The notes beneath the pieces are model-generated. The model saw nothing but the letters and a program-made list of their open reading frames with translations, was not told the DNA's origin and did no database searches. Shown piece after piece: positions 35,885-44,766 of a stretch of 64,000 nucleotides of DNA. Each line of letters starts with the position of its first letter. Position 1 is the stretch's first letter. The translations under genes and the position numbers were made by a program. This stretch comes from Nodosilinea sp. PGN35 (GTDB lineage Bacteria > Cyanobacteriota > Cyanobacteriia > Phormidesmidales > Phormidesmidaceae), in NCBI RefSeq assembly GCF_029109325.1, contig NZ_JAQKQJ010000010.1:1054001-1118000 (forward strand), in the 5' to 3' direction.

Positions 35885-38800
35885 ATGACGTTATTGGGTG
35901 GACTGACCTTCTTGAGAGACGGTGGCGAGACAGGTGCTCTAATTCGAGCGTTTAACTGGTCAGAGACTTCCCTGGGGCCGATGGAAACCTGGCCCTATAG
36001 TCTCAAAGTAACCCTGCAAATTTTGCTGTCATCCCGGTTCCCCATGCAGATTTTGTGGGGGCCTGACTATCTTCAGTTCTACAACGACGCCTATATTCCG
36101 ATCGCGGGCAACAAGCACCCTGCCGGTATCGGTCAGCGGGCCGAAGACTGCTGGCAGGAGGTGTGGGATTTCTCGGGGGCGCTGCTGGAGCAGGTGCGAA
36201 CCACGGGTGAGGCTACCTGGTCTGAGGATCAGCCCCTAGTCCTAAATCGCAACGGGCAGGCTGAGGAGGGATATTTCACGTTTTCCTACACGCCGATTTG
36301 GGATGAGCAGGGCCAGGTAGGGGGCATTTTTATTGCGGTCAACGAAACGACTCAAAAAATCCTGGGGGAGCGGCGCGAACGGACGTTGCGGGCCGCAGCC
36401 CAGGCGGTTTCTGAGAACTTAGAAAACGTGTTGACCAGCATCAGTGATGAGTTCATGATGTTTGACTCCAACTGGTGCTTTACCTACGTCAACGATCGCG
36501 CCGTCGCCGCGCTGCAGCGATCGCGCTCAGAGCTTTTGGGTCAGCCCATTTGGGCCGTATTGCCCAAGGCGATCGCCGCCTCTTTTTACGCCCAACTGCA
36601 CCGGGCGGTTGAGGCGCAAACCGCCACCAGCTTTGAGCTATTCTCGGCGGGGGAAGGGCGCTGGCTGGAAAATCGGGTGTATCCCTTCGCCAGCGGGGTG
36701 TCGCTACTGCGGGTTGACATCACCGATCGCAAGCATCTGGAGCAGGCCCTCCAGAGTTCCCAGGAGCAGCTCAACAGTCTGCTCAATACGGCCCCGGCCT
36801 CGATTGCTCGCTGCCGCTTTTTTGCCAACCGCACCTACGTTTTGGACTATCGCTCGGTGGGCTGCGAGGCCCTGACCGGCTATACCCTGGCAGAACTTAC
36901 CCCCGAACTGTGGGCGGCGCGCACCTTTGCGGCGGACTGGGCGGCGAATGCTGACGCCATGTTTGATGCGGTGTTTGAGCAGCGACCGATCACGGTGGAG
37001 TACCGCTTTCGCCACAAAGACGGGTCGGTTCGGTGGATCTCAGACAGCCTGACCGCCCGCCGAGATGAGGCCCAGGACTGCTGGATGGTGACGATGGTGG
37101 GCATTGATATCACCGCGCGCAAGCAGGCAGAAGAGGCCCTGCGCTCCAGCGAAGCCCACCTGGCCATGGCCCAGCGGGTGGCTCAGTTTGGCAGCTGGGA
37201 ATTTTACCCCGACAGTCAGCAGAGTGTTTGGTCAAGGGCTATGTTTGACCAGTTTGGCTATGACCCCACCCAGGCTGAACCCAGCTATGACGAACTCATG
37301 GAGCGCATCTACCCCGAGGATCGCCCCACGGTTGAGCAGTTTGTCAAGCGGGCGATCGTCGAACGGCAGCCCTTTGCCTTTGATTTAAGAGTGATTTTGC
37401 CCGACGGTGCCCTGCGCTATATGCACTCGCGCTGTGAGCCCGTAGTCGAGGGCCAGGGGGTGATCAGGCTGATGGGCACCTGTCTAGACATCACCGAGCG
37501 CAAGCAGATCGAGATGGTGTTACAGGAGAGCCAGGCCCGGCTACAGCTGGCGCTCCAGGGAGCCAACTGCGGCACCTGGGACTACGACTTGATCAGCCAA
37601 GACCTGGTGTGGTCCGATCGCTGCAAAGCCATGTACGGTCTTGCCCCCGACACCGCCATGGGCTTCGACGTGTTCGCCCAGGCCATCCACCCCGACGATC
37701 GCGATCGCGTGCAGCAGGCGGTGGCCGATGCGATCGCCCACCGCCTGGACTACGACGTTCAAATGCGTACCCTGTGGCCCGACGGCACCATCCGGTGGGT
37801 GCGCTCCATTGGCCGGGTCTACGACAACGACCAGGGGCAACCCCACCGCATGGCGGGGGTCGCCCTCGATATTTCGGCCCTCAAGCAGGCTGAAATCGCC
37901 CTGCGGGAAAGCGAAGAACGCTACCGGGTGCTGGCTGAGGCCATGCCCCAAATGGTCTGGATGGCCGACCGCAGCGGGGTGCAATACTGGAACCAGCGCT
38001 GGTACGACTACACCGGCATCTCCCAGGATGCCGCCGCCGGTACCGGCGGCACTCAGCTGGTGCACCCCGACGAGCAGGAGCGCACCATGGAGCTGTGGCA
38101 GCGGGCTTTGGAGGAGGGGGTTGGGTTTGACATTGAGCAGCGGATTCGCCGCCACGATGGGGTTTACCGCTGGTTTCTCAATCGTGGCCTGCCGGTGCAG
38201 GACGGCAGCGGCGAAGTCACCCGCTGGGTCGGCACCATCACCGATGTGGACGATCAAAAGCAGCTTGAAACCCAGCGTCTGCGCCTGCTAGAGCAGGAGC
38301 GTCTGGCTCGAGCCGCCGCCGAGAACGCCAACCGTACTAAAGACGAGTTTTTGGCGGTGCTCTCCCATGAACTGAGGTCGCCTCTCAACCCAATTTTGGG
38401 CTGGGCCGGGCTGCTGCGCACCGGCAAGCTGAATCCATCTAAAACTGACTACGCCCTTGAGACCATCGAGCGCAACGCCAAACTTCAGGCTCAGCTGATT
38501 GACGACCTGCTGGATGTATCGCGCATTCTGCGCGGCAAGCTGGTGCTCAACAGTATGCCCGTCGCTTTGACGGCGGTGATTCAAGATGCCCTCGAAACCG
38601 TACGCGCCATCGGCGAAACCAAGGGTATACAGTTTGACATTCATCTCGATGGGGCACCGCACCAGGTGCTGGGCGACCCCAACCGCCTCAAGCAGGTGGT
38701 GTGGAACCTGTTGTCAAACGCGGTGAAGTTTACGCCCCAGGATGGTCGGGTTTCTGTGCACCTGGGCTACGTCAACGGCTGGGCAGAAATTCGGGTGAGC

Positions 38801-39445
38801 GACACCGGCAAAGGCATTGCCGCTGAGTTTTTGCCCCACGTGTTCGATCGCTTTAGACAGGCCGACAGCACCACGACCCGAGACTTTGGCGGTCTGGGTC
38901 TGGGTCTGGCGATCGCCTACCAAATTGTCGAAATGCACAGCGGCACCATTCAGGCGGCTAGCCCCGGCGACGGTCGGGGGGCCACCTTTACGGTGCGGTT
39001 TCCAACTGTGGTGGATGCGATCGAAAGCCCAGGGTTGGCCCACCCGCCGGTAACCCCAGGCAATTTGCAAAATATTCACGTGTTAATTGTCGAAGATGAC
39101 CCCGACAGCCGCGATTTAATTACTACTACGCTCCAGCAGTTTGGAGCCAAGGTAACGGCTTTAGCCAGCGCCGCCGCCGCCATTGAGGCCCTTTCCCAGA
39201 TGCAGCCCGATGTCTTAGTCAGCGATATTGGTATGCCCGGCATGGATGGCTATATGCTGATGCAGCAAGTTCGAGCGGTGACCCACACCCAGCAAATCCC
39301 GGCCATTGCCCTGACCTCCTACACCAGCGAGATCGACCAGCAGAAGGTGTTGGCCGCCGGGTTTCAAAAGCATTTGCCTAAACCTATGGAGCCAGCCCAG
39401 CTGGTGGAGACGATCGCAGCGCTGGTGCAATACCGCTCTCCCTAG
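35885..39445 (+). CDS. Multi-PAS hybrid sensor histidine kinase
   Basis: An 1186-residue soluble kinase. The N-terminal sensory domain (about 15-160) contains TSLGPMETWPYSLKVTLQIL and LWGPDYLQFYNDAYIPIAG, a pattern common at the front of cyanobacterial and proteobacterial PAS kinases. About five PAS/PAC units follow, then HisKA SHELRSPLNPILGWAGLLRT (His828), HATPase (DTGKGI, GLGLGLAIAY), and a receiver with VSDIGMPGMDG (Asp1114). The last PAS and the kinase core are close to the kinase at 15190, a clear paralogue. No partner regulator is adjacent; the C-terminal receiver may pass phosphate to a phosphotransfer protein elsewhere. Ligand unknown. Confidence 0.92.
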   Translation: MTLLGGLTFLRDGGETGALIRAFNWSETSLGPMETWPYSLKVTLQILLSSRFPMQILWGPDYLQFYNDAYIPIAGNKHPAGIGQRAEDCWQEVWDFSGALLEQVRTTGEATWSEDQPLVLNRNGQAEEGYFTFSYTPIWDEQGQVGGIFIAVNETTQKILGERRERTLRAAAQAVSENLENVLTSISDEFMMFDSNWCFTYVNDRAVAALQRSRSELLGQPIWAVLPKAIAASFYAQLHRAVEAQTATSFELFSAGEGRWLENRVYPFASGVSLLRVDITDRKHLEQALQSSQEQLNSLLNTAPASIARCRFFANRTYVLDYRSVGCEALTGYTLAELTPELWAARTFAADWAANADAMFDAVFEQRPITVEYRFRHKDGSVRWISDSLTARRDEAQDCWMVTMVGIDITARKQAEEALRSSEAHLAMAQRVAQFGSWEFYPDSQQSVWSRAMFDQFGYDPTQAEPSYDELMERIYPEDRPTVEQFVKRAIVERQPFAFDLRVILPDGALRYMHSRCEPVVEGQGVIRLMGTCLDITERKQIEMVLQESQARLQLALQGANCGTWDYDLISQDLVWSDRCKAMYGLAPDTAMGFDVFAQAIHPDDRDRVQQAVADAIAHRLDYDVQMRTLWPDGTIRWVRSIGRVYDNDQGQPHRMAGVALDISALKQAEIALRESEERYRVLAEAMPQMVWMADRSGVQYWNQRWYDYTGISQDAAAGTGGTQLVHPDEQERTMELWQRALEEGVGFDIEQRIRRHDGVYRWFLNRGLPVQDGSGEVTRWVGTITDVDDQKQLETQRLRLLEQERLARAAAENANRTKDEFLAVLSHELRSPLNPILGWAGLLRTGKLNPSKTDYALETIERNAKLQAQLIDDLLDVSRILRGKLVLNSMPVALTAVIQDALETVRAIGETKGIQFDIHLDGAPHQVLGDPNRLKQVVWNLLSNAVKFTPQDGRVSVHLGYVNGWAEIRVSDTGKGIAAEFLPHVFDRFRQADSTTTRDFGGLGLGLAIAYQIVEMHSGTIQAASPGDGRGATFTVRFPTVVDAIESPGLAHPPVTPGNLQNIHVLIVEDDPDSRDLITTTLQQFGAKVTALASAAAAIEALSQMQPDVLVSDIGMPGMDGYMLMQQVRAVTHTQQIPAIALTSYTSEIDQQKVLAAGFQKHLPKPMEPAQLVETIAALVQYRSP

Positions 39446-39636
39446 CTGACAGTGTCTCCACGGTTGAGTCCCTGCACCCTGCACGGCTGTCTGATGCGGC
39501 GGGCAGGACATTTTTTGGATTTTCGGCTGCGCGATCCGCCTACTGGCCCCCTCTAGCGGCCTGGCTAGTCAGCCCCAGGCACAGGGCTGAGCAAAATCAT
39601 CGATCGCTAGACCTTGCAGAATCCGTAATCCTGTGT

Positions 39637-39654
39637 TGTAGTATGTATACTACA
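39637..39654. promoter_or_regulatory. Operator-like perfect dyad ahead of ABC exporter
   Basis: TGTAGTAT-GT-ATACTACA, 8-bp arms with a 2-base centre, 29 bases before ATG 39684. The symmetry and position suit a repressor site; the AT-rich sequence may also contain the -10 (TATACT). No regulator gene is adjacent. Confidence 0.65.
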
Positions 39655-39683
39655 AAATATTCCATCGCAGGACGGTTTCCGTC

Positions 39684-41501
39684 ATGGCTTCCTTTCAACA
39701 CGTGCTTCGCTACTACAGTCGCTACCGCCGGGCCGCGATCTGGAGCATTGCCGCCAGCAGCCTGTTTCAGGTGGTGGATCTGGCGGTGCCCTACAGCATT
39801 GGTCAGATTCTCAACGTGCTCTCCCAGCAGCCCATCGACCCCCTTAGCCAGGGTATGGTCGATGGGGTGGCGGCTGCGGTGGGCTACCCGGCGGGGCCGG
39901 GTTTAGCCCTGGCCCTGTTTTTGGCCATGATTTTTTTCGCCACCGTAGTCCGCGCTCCGATCCAGCCCTGGCTGGCCGACTGGTTTCACTGGGATATTGC
40001 CCTGCGCACCCGGCGCGACCACAGCTACTCGGTGATTCGCAAACTGCTGACTCTGCCCTTGGGGTACTACGACCTGCACAACCCTGGCCGCATCTCCGGT
40101 CGGGTGGCGCGGGGGCTGTCTAACCACACCTGGACCTACCCCGAAATTGCCGGGCAGCTCATCCCTAAGCTAATCCGCATTACCGGCATTTTTGTAATCA
40201 TCTGGTGGATTGACTGGCGCATTGCCCTGGTCTTTTTGGTGTCGTTTATCGGCATTCTCAGCTTTAGCCTCAAGGATCTGATTCGCCTGAACAAAAAGGA
40301 GCAGGCCCTCGACACCTACATGGAGAACACCGAAAGCCGCACCTCGGAGATCATCACCAACATCAAAACCGTGAAGGCGTTTGCGGCGGAGGGTGACGAG
40401 CTGCGGCGGCAGAGCCAGCGGCTGCGGCGGGAGTTCGCGGTGGTGATTCGCGTCATTCACAAGGGCTACGTCATTCTCGGCACCTGGCAGGATTTCATCA
40501 TCCAGAGCTGCGTGTTTGGTCTGCTGGTGATGACTCTGCTGGCCACCCTGGGGGGCCACATCTCCCTGGGGCATTTCATCACCACCCTGACGGTGTCGAG
40601 CATGGCCTATTCGGAGCTAGAGCCGATCAGCAACCTGGGCGAGGTCTTTGCCCGCCGCTACGCCTCGATGCTGCGCTTCCACGAGTTTATGGAAGAGCCC
40701 CTGGGCACCGACGCGGTGAACCTGGTGGACGATCCGGCCAGCCTGCCCAGCTACCAGTTCACCGGCAAGGTGCACTTTGACCAGGTAAGCTTTGGCTACG
40801 ACGACGAAAAGCCCGTACTACAAAATATCGATCTGCTGATCGAGCCCTACCAAACGGTGGCCCTGGTGGGCCGCTCTGGCTCGGGTAAGTCAACCCTGGT
40901 GAAACTGCTGTTTCGCTACTTTGACCCCCACAGCGGCCGCATTTTGATCGATGGCGAAGACATTCGCCAGCTGGATGTAACGGGCTACCGGAAGCGGCTG
41001 GCGATCGTGCACCAGGAGGTGGATGTGTTTAACGGCACCCTGCTTGACAACCTCAAGTACGGCAACCCCACGGCCACCATGGAGCAGGTGAACGAAGCCT
41101 GCCGCATCGCCCGGGTGGATGAGTTCATTCACCGGCTGCCCAAGGGGTACTACACCGTGGTGGGCGAGCGGGGGGTGCGGCTCTCGGGCGGGCAGCGGCA
41201 GCGACTGGGCATTGCCCGCGCCCTGCTGGTCAACCCCGACGTGCTGGTGTTTGACGAGGCCACCTCTAGCCTCGACTACGAGTCGGAGCGCTCGATCCAA
41301 TTAGCGATGCGCTCTATCTTGGGCACCCGCACCACGATCATCATTGCCCACCGCCTGAGTACCGTGCGCGAGGCCGACAAGATCGTGGTGCTGGAGGAGG
41401 GCCGCATTGCTGAGGTGGGCAACCACGAGGAGTTGTTGGCCCACGGCGGCATCTACCACCGCCTGCACGTGCTGCAAGAAACCGGCGAACTGGTGAGTTA
41501 A
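39684..41501 (+). CDS. ABC exporter (fused membrane and ATPase domains)
   Basis: A 605-residue half-transporter. Six membrane helices (about 20-320) precede the ATPase with Walker A GRSGSGKST, the signature LSGGQRQRLGIARAL, Walker B VLVFDEATSSLD and the H-loop IIAHRLSTV. This is the MsbA/LmrA/heterodimer-like class, which works as a dimer to expel lipids, drugs or peptides; substrate unknown. A dyad operator candidate lies just upstream. A second, different exporter is at 59576. Start ATG 39684 lies before the first helix. Confidence 0.93.
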   Translation: MASFQHVLRYYSRYRRAAIWSIAASSLFQVVDLAVPYSIGQILNVLSQQPIDPLSQGMVDGVAAAVGYPAGPGLALALFLAMIFFATVVRAPIQPWLADWFHWDIALRTRRDHSYSVIRKLLTLPLGYYDLHNPGRISGRVARGLSNHTWTYPEIAGQLIPKLIRITGIFVIIWWIDWRIALVFLVSFIGILSFSLKDLIRLNKKEQALDTYMENTESRTSEIITNIKTVKAFAAEGDELRRQSQRLRREFAVVIRVIHKGYVILGTWQDFIIQSCVFGLLVMTLLATLGGHISLGHFITTLTVSSMAYSELEPISNLGEVFARRYASMLRFHEFMEEPLGTDAVNLVDDPASLPSYQFTGKVHFDQVSFGYDDEKPVLQNIDLLIEPYQTVALVGRSGSGKSTLVKLLFRYFDPHSGRILIDGEDIRQLDVTGYRKRLAIVHQEVDVFNGTLLDNLKYGNPTATMEQVNEACRIARVDEFIHRLPKGYYTVVGERGVRLSGGQRQRLGIARALLVNPDVLVFDEATSSLDYESERSIQLAMRSILGTRTTIIIAHRLSTVREADKIVVLEEGRIAEVGNHEELLAHGGIYHRLHVLQETGELVS

Positions 41502-41502
41502 G

Positions 41503-41748
41503 ACAACTTCTAGAAAACGTTCTCCCTAGTGGTGGGCAGTGCCCACTCTACAGTGGCGAAGGTCACTGGATAACGCTAGGATTTTCTTTTCTAGAAATCT
41601 TCAGAAATCCGCTGAAGCAATTGCTCCAGCGGATTTCTGTCGGCGTTGACGGGTACTGAGGCAATTTCTGGAGAACGTCCTTCCTAGTGGTGGGCAGTGC
41701 CCACCCTACAGTAGCTACAGTCGCTAGATAAAGCGAGGATCTCCTTTC
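41503..41748. repeat. Direct repeat pair of about 88 bases flanking a hairpin
   Basis: Copies at about 41503-41590 and 41659-41748 share TCTAGAAAACGTTCTCCCTA-like starts, the palindrome GGTGGGCAGTGCCCAC and an AGGATTTTC/AGGATCTCC end. The palindrome also occurs at 6289. Confidence 0.8.
41602..41639. terminator. Strong perfect hairpin, probable terminator
   Basis: CAGAAATCCGCTG (41602-41614) pairs with CAGCGGATTTCTG (41627-41639), 13 bp without mismatch; the loop contains AGCAATTGCT. It lies between the exporter gene and a convergent gene. Confidence 0.75.
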
Positions 41749-41764
41749 ATAGAACTATCCTAGG

Positions 41765-42640
41765 TTAGCGATCGGCGGGTAACTCCCACCGCAGATAAAG
41801 CCGATTATACGTTTCGCGCTGCTGCTGGAGGTCGATTTGCGGTAGGCAATGCTCAACAAGATCGAACGTTTCCTCTACAAGTTTTCGCAACTCATAGGTT
41901 GCAGTCGCGGCATCAGATTGAAAGACCCGTTCCAACCGAGCAAAAAAATCTGGCGGCTTGATGGGCATTTCTCCAACAAAGTAACGCGTCCACTTGAAGC
42001 CAGGATGATAAATTCGATTTATCCCAAACAGAATGTTGAGCAGCCATCGCGTAATAGCGCAGTTGTTTTCGTACAGCATGGGAATCTCAAGTCGTTCGGT
42101 CAGAATGTGTTGACCATCGAACGGGCGGAATTTAAGCTGCTTTTGAACCATCGCAATAGCGAGTTCTTCAGGATAAGGAGAAAGCTGAGCTTGCCATTGG
42201 TTGATCAGGTCTTCACCGTAAAGAACTACGGCACGTTGGAGATGCGATGCGATCGCTTGTTTCTCAAACAAAAGCCCGGTTTTCGAGACATCGTACCGCT
42301 CAACAACATCAATCACGATGTTGTCTATCGTCTCGCGTGCCCAATGACCCGCCTCAACTTTCATGCCGTACATGTAAAACTGCTCTAGCCATGCCTGTTG
42401 CGCTACTCCATACGGCTCAATCTCCCATTTTGTAGCCCCAACCCGTTGCGCTGCGGCTTGTAATGCTTCGGCAGACGGCAACTGCGACCATATAAAAGCC
42501 AGTTCAAGATCAGAGTACTGATCTGAAACCCCTAACGCTGCCGAGCCGAAGACAAAACACGCTTCAATTTTGGGATTTGTCGTGAAAGCAGGGGCAATCT
42601 TGTTAGCTAAGGAAATCCGCCATGCGCTGTGCTCAGTCAT
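41765..42640 (-). CDS. Nucleotidyltransferase-fold protein
   Basis: A 291-residue protein. Near the N-terminus ACFVFGSAALGVSDQYSDLE matches the nucleotidyltransferase core G-S-x-x-x-G...D-x-D, here with SDLEL as the acidic pair. The rest is helical and unassigned (KWEIEPYGVAQQAWLEQFYM, LNILFGINRIYHPGFKWTR). Aminoglycoside-type or DUF4037-like transferases have similar layouts; the substrate cannot be named. Base composition is lower in GC than neighbours, fitting acquisition by transfer. MITE-like elements lie close by. Confidence 0.65.
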   Translation of the reverse strand: MTEHSAWRISLANKIAPAFTTNPKIEACFVFGSAALGVSDQYSDLELAFIWSQLPSAEALQAAAQRVGATKWEIEPYGVAQQAWLEQFYMYGMKVEAGHWARETIDNIVIDVVERYDVSKTGLLFEKQAIASHLQRAVVLYGEDLINQWQAQLSPYPEELAIAMVQKQLKFRPFDGQHILTERLEIPMLYENNCAITRWLLNILFGINRIYHPGFKWTRYFVGEMPIKPPDFFARLERVFQSDAATATYELRKLVEETFDLVEHCLPQIDLQQQRETYNRLYLRWELPADR

Positions 42641-42760
42641 GTTATTGTATGCCCCCAGATCTGCTAGCTGGGTAGAACAAAGTGAAGCCCAGTAGCGGTG
42701 AGCCTTTTTTAGGTTCTGCTGGCGCTCTACCCAATCTATAAATTAAAACTTGACAAAGCA

Positions 42761-42894
42761 CTAGGGGTCAGTCAAGTTAAATGTGACGGGTTGACGGTCT
42801 ACGGTAAACGGTACACGGCTCGCCTTAAACCGCTTACCGTGAACCGTGAACCCTAAGTCACACCTCCCGTCATTATTTTTTGACTGAACACTAG
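42761..42894. mobile_element. MITE-like element, copy A
   Basis: A 134-base non-coding unit beginning CTAGGGGTCAGTCAAGTTAA and ending TTTTTTGACTGAACACTAG. The ends are inverted repeats (CTAG-N3-TCAGTCAA). The interior has inverted and near-tandem ACGGTAAACGGT / ACCGTGAACCGTGAACC blocks. Copies B, C, D and a degenerate copy F share this plan. Its 3' CTAG provides the TAG stop of the adjacent minus-strand gene. Confidence 0.85.
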
Positions 42895-43127
42895 GGTAGC
42901 GGGCCGATGCGCGATAGGAGCGATCGCCGGTCGCGAACGGCGCTAACTATGGCATCGCCACCCAAGCCACCGACGATAACCGCTGCTACCGCCGATCCCA
43001 ATTTGCGTTGACTGTCGGCGGTTAACAGAATGGCGATCGCCAGCGCGACAAACACCAGGCCAAACCCGGCGGTGACCCAGCGGTAGGAGCGCGATCGCGT
43101 GCCCCCAGGCAGTTCAGGCTTTTTCAT
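42891..43127 (-). CDS. Small membrane protein whose stop lies in a MITE end
   Basis: A 78-residue protein starting MKKPELPGGTRSRSYRWVTA, with a hydrophobic helix GFGLVFVALAIAILL and a second Gly/Ala segment AVAAVIVGGLGGDAIVSAV. The stop codon is formed by the terminal CTAG of MITE copy A, so the C-terminus (SLLSRIGPLP) may differ from the ancestral one. ATG 43127 is preferred to the further upstream in-frame codons. No family recognised. Confidence 0.6.
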   Translation of the reverse strand: MKKPELPGGTRSRSYRWVTAGFGLVFVALAIAILLTADSQRKLGSAVAAVIVGGLGGDAIVSAVRDRRSLLSRIGPLP

Positions 43128-43205
43128 AGCGAAGCGGTGCACGCAGTAGTTCACTTAATATGCCCATCGGTTGCCAGGGAGTGGGCTAGAGGCTTCAAGC
43201 CAGGG

Positions 43206-43691
43206 CTAGCGGGGGCGCACCTTTTGCCTGAACCGCTCAATATCCACGATCTTGGGCGCGTTGGCCGCGGGCGAGGGCTCGGCAAAACTCAGATCCGACG
43301 CATCCAAGGGAGCCAGCACATACTGCCCCATGAAACTGCACCCGTGGCCGACCAGATGAATCACCTGGGGCGAGGCGGCATCGGATCGCACCCAGCTGAC
43401 CCCCTGGTGATTGATCACCAGGTGTTTGTCGCGCAGGGTGCGGCCCAGACCGTGGTCGTCAAAATACTGTAGAATTTTGCGGATGGTCTGAAACGACAGG
43501 TGCTGGCGCAGGCGGCTAATGGCCCGAATCTCCAGAATTTGCTCCCAGGAGTAGAGCACCTCCAACCGGGGCGACTGGCCCGTGCGCTGGGGTATGATAA
43601 TGCCAGTTTTTTCTAAGTAGGCGAGGCGGCCTGGGCTGCTGCGGGCTAAGACAACGGCATGGCGGCGAGGGAACCAGTCCATAGCGGGCAC
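43206..43691 (-). CDS. MerR-type helix-turn-helix protein
   Basis: A 161-residue protein. The N-terminal half, LAYLEKTGIIIPQRTGQSPR then VLYSWEQILEIRAISRLRQH and LSFQTIRKILQYF, has the winged helix-turn-helix pattern of MerR-like regulators. The C-terminal half (LVINHQGVSWVRSDAASPQV) is unassigned and lacks metal-binding cysteine pairs. It may be a regulator or an antitoxin with such a domain. No target gene is adjacent; the neighbouring gap holds MITE copy B. Confidence 0.65.
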   Translation of the reverse strand: MPAMDWFPRRHAVVLARSSPGRLAYLEKTGIIIPQRTGQSPRLEVLYSWEQILEIRAISRLRQHLSFQTIRKILQYFDDHGLGRTLRDKHLVINHQGVSWVRSDAASPQVIHLVGHGCSFMGQYVLAPLDASDLSFAEPSPAANAPKIVDIERFRQKVRPR

Positions 43692-43901
43692 TCCAACACA
43701 AACGCTAGATGTGGGGCCAATACAATCAACTCTACGCTATGGGTGTGGAAATGTCCGGAGGGGGAGGAACCTTTTGAGGACTTCTGCAATCCTTTAAAGA
43801 CAAAAAAAATGGGGATCGCCTGTCCTGCGCGGGATGCGGCAACTCTAACGTTTTTTGAAGTATTTTGTGCAAAACTGGAAACTTGAGCTAGGTCGCTTGT
43901 A

Positions 43902-44021
43902 CTAGTGTCCAGTCAAAAATTAATGGCGGGCAATGGGACTTGGGGAAAACGGTTCACGGTAAGCGGTTTAAGGCAATCCGTGAACCGTTTTCTCGTCCCA
44001 TTTAACTTGACTGACTACTAG
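43902..44021. mobile_element. MITE-like element, copy B (inverted orientation)
   Basis: A 120-base unit starting CTAGTGTCCAGTCAAAAATT and ending TTTAACTTGACTGACTACTAG-like sequence, the reverse of copy A. Inside, AAAACGGTTCACGG and CCGTGAACCGTTTT form a perfect 14-bp inverted repeat. It ends 2 bases before the MoaD-like stop codon. The rest of the 43692-43901 gap shows no gene. Confidence 0.82.
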
Positions 44022-44023
44022 CC

Positions 44024-44281
44024 CTAGCCGCCGCTTACCGGGGGAATCAATACCACCTCGTCGCCGTGGTGCAGCGGGGTATCGTCGGTAACAAACTGGA
44101 GGTTGAGGCCCAGGCGGGTGCGATCGCGCCAGGGTTCTAGTTTTGGGTGCTCGGTGAGGGCGCGATCGCGCACCTCACCTACCGTTGCCCCTTCAGGAAA
44201 CTGCCACTGCGCCTCGGGTACCCCGTAGGCCTCCTGGTAGATGGCAAACAGTTTGACGGTGATGGTCATCGGGTCTGGCAC
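44024..44281 (-). CDS. MoaD/ThiS-family sulfur carrier
   Basis: An 85-residue ubiquitin-like protein ending in VSGG, the Gly-Gly tail used for thiocarboxylate formation. TVKLFAIYQEAYGVPEAQWQ and GDEVVLIPPVSGG match MoaD, the small subunit of molybdopterin synthase, which transfers sulfur to precursor Z. A second start (MTITVK, 44269) is possible. Other molybdopterin genes are not seen here, so a different sulfur-carrier role is possible. Confidence 0.85.
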   Translation of the reverse strand: MPDPMTITVKLFAIYQEAYGVPEAQWQFPEGATVGEVRDRALTEHPKLEPWRDRTRLGLNLQFVTDDTPLHHGDEVVLIPPVSGG

Positions 44282-44326
44282 GGGGGCGATCGCTCCTCTG
44301 ATTCTTTGGCGGTGCTGCTGGGCGAC

Positions 44327-44605
44327 CTACTGGACGGCATCCACCCCGGCCAGCCGCGAAACCACCGTCTGAATTGCCGGGGCAAACGCCTGGAGTACCG
44401 GCGACAAAATTACCACACTTCCCGCCGTAATGATGATTGTGCGCGCCGTGGTCAAATTATCTCGCTGAAACTGAAAGAAACGCTCGTCCCATCGCTGCAC
44501 TTCGGACTTTAAATCCTGACGACTACTCTCTAGCTCCCGCTGTAGATCGCTAAGCTGCTGCGCAATGTCCGCCAGGGTGGGTTCTCGATCGGGGGTTGTG
44601 GTCAT
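44327..44605 (-). CDS. Small coiled-coil membrane protein
   Basis: A 92-residue protein. The first half is a likely coiled coil (LADIAQQLSDLQRELESSRQ, DLKSEVQRWDERFFQFQ), followed by one membrane helix (TIIITAGSVVILSPVLQAF). AGGAG lies 7 bases before ATG 44605, which decides this start. It is upstream of the MoaD-like gene by 45 bases on the same strand. Function unknown. Confidence 0.6.
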   Translation of the reverse strand: MTTTPDREPTLADIAQQLSDLQRELESSRQDLKSEVQRWDERFFQFQRDNLTTARTIIITAGSVVILSPVLQAFAPAIQTVVSRLAGVDAVQ

Positions 44606-44766
44606 AAGCACTCCTATGGTTCAAATTTTAGGTCAAAGCTTTCCTGTTGGGCAGAGAACGCCATAGCTTAACCTGCCCAACTTGGTTTCAGTATTGGTAA
44701 CGTTCCCCTGAGCGCCGCTGGGTTCGGGCCATAGTAAAGCCATCCGAGTTTGGCTGAGGTAAGCCC

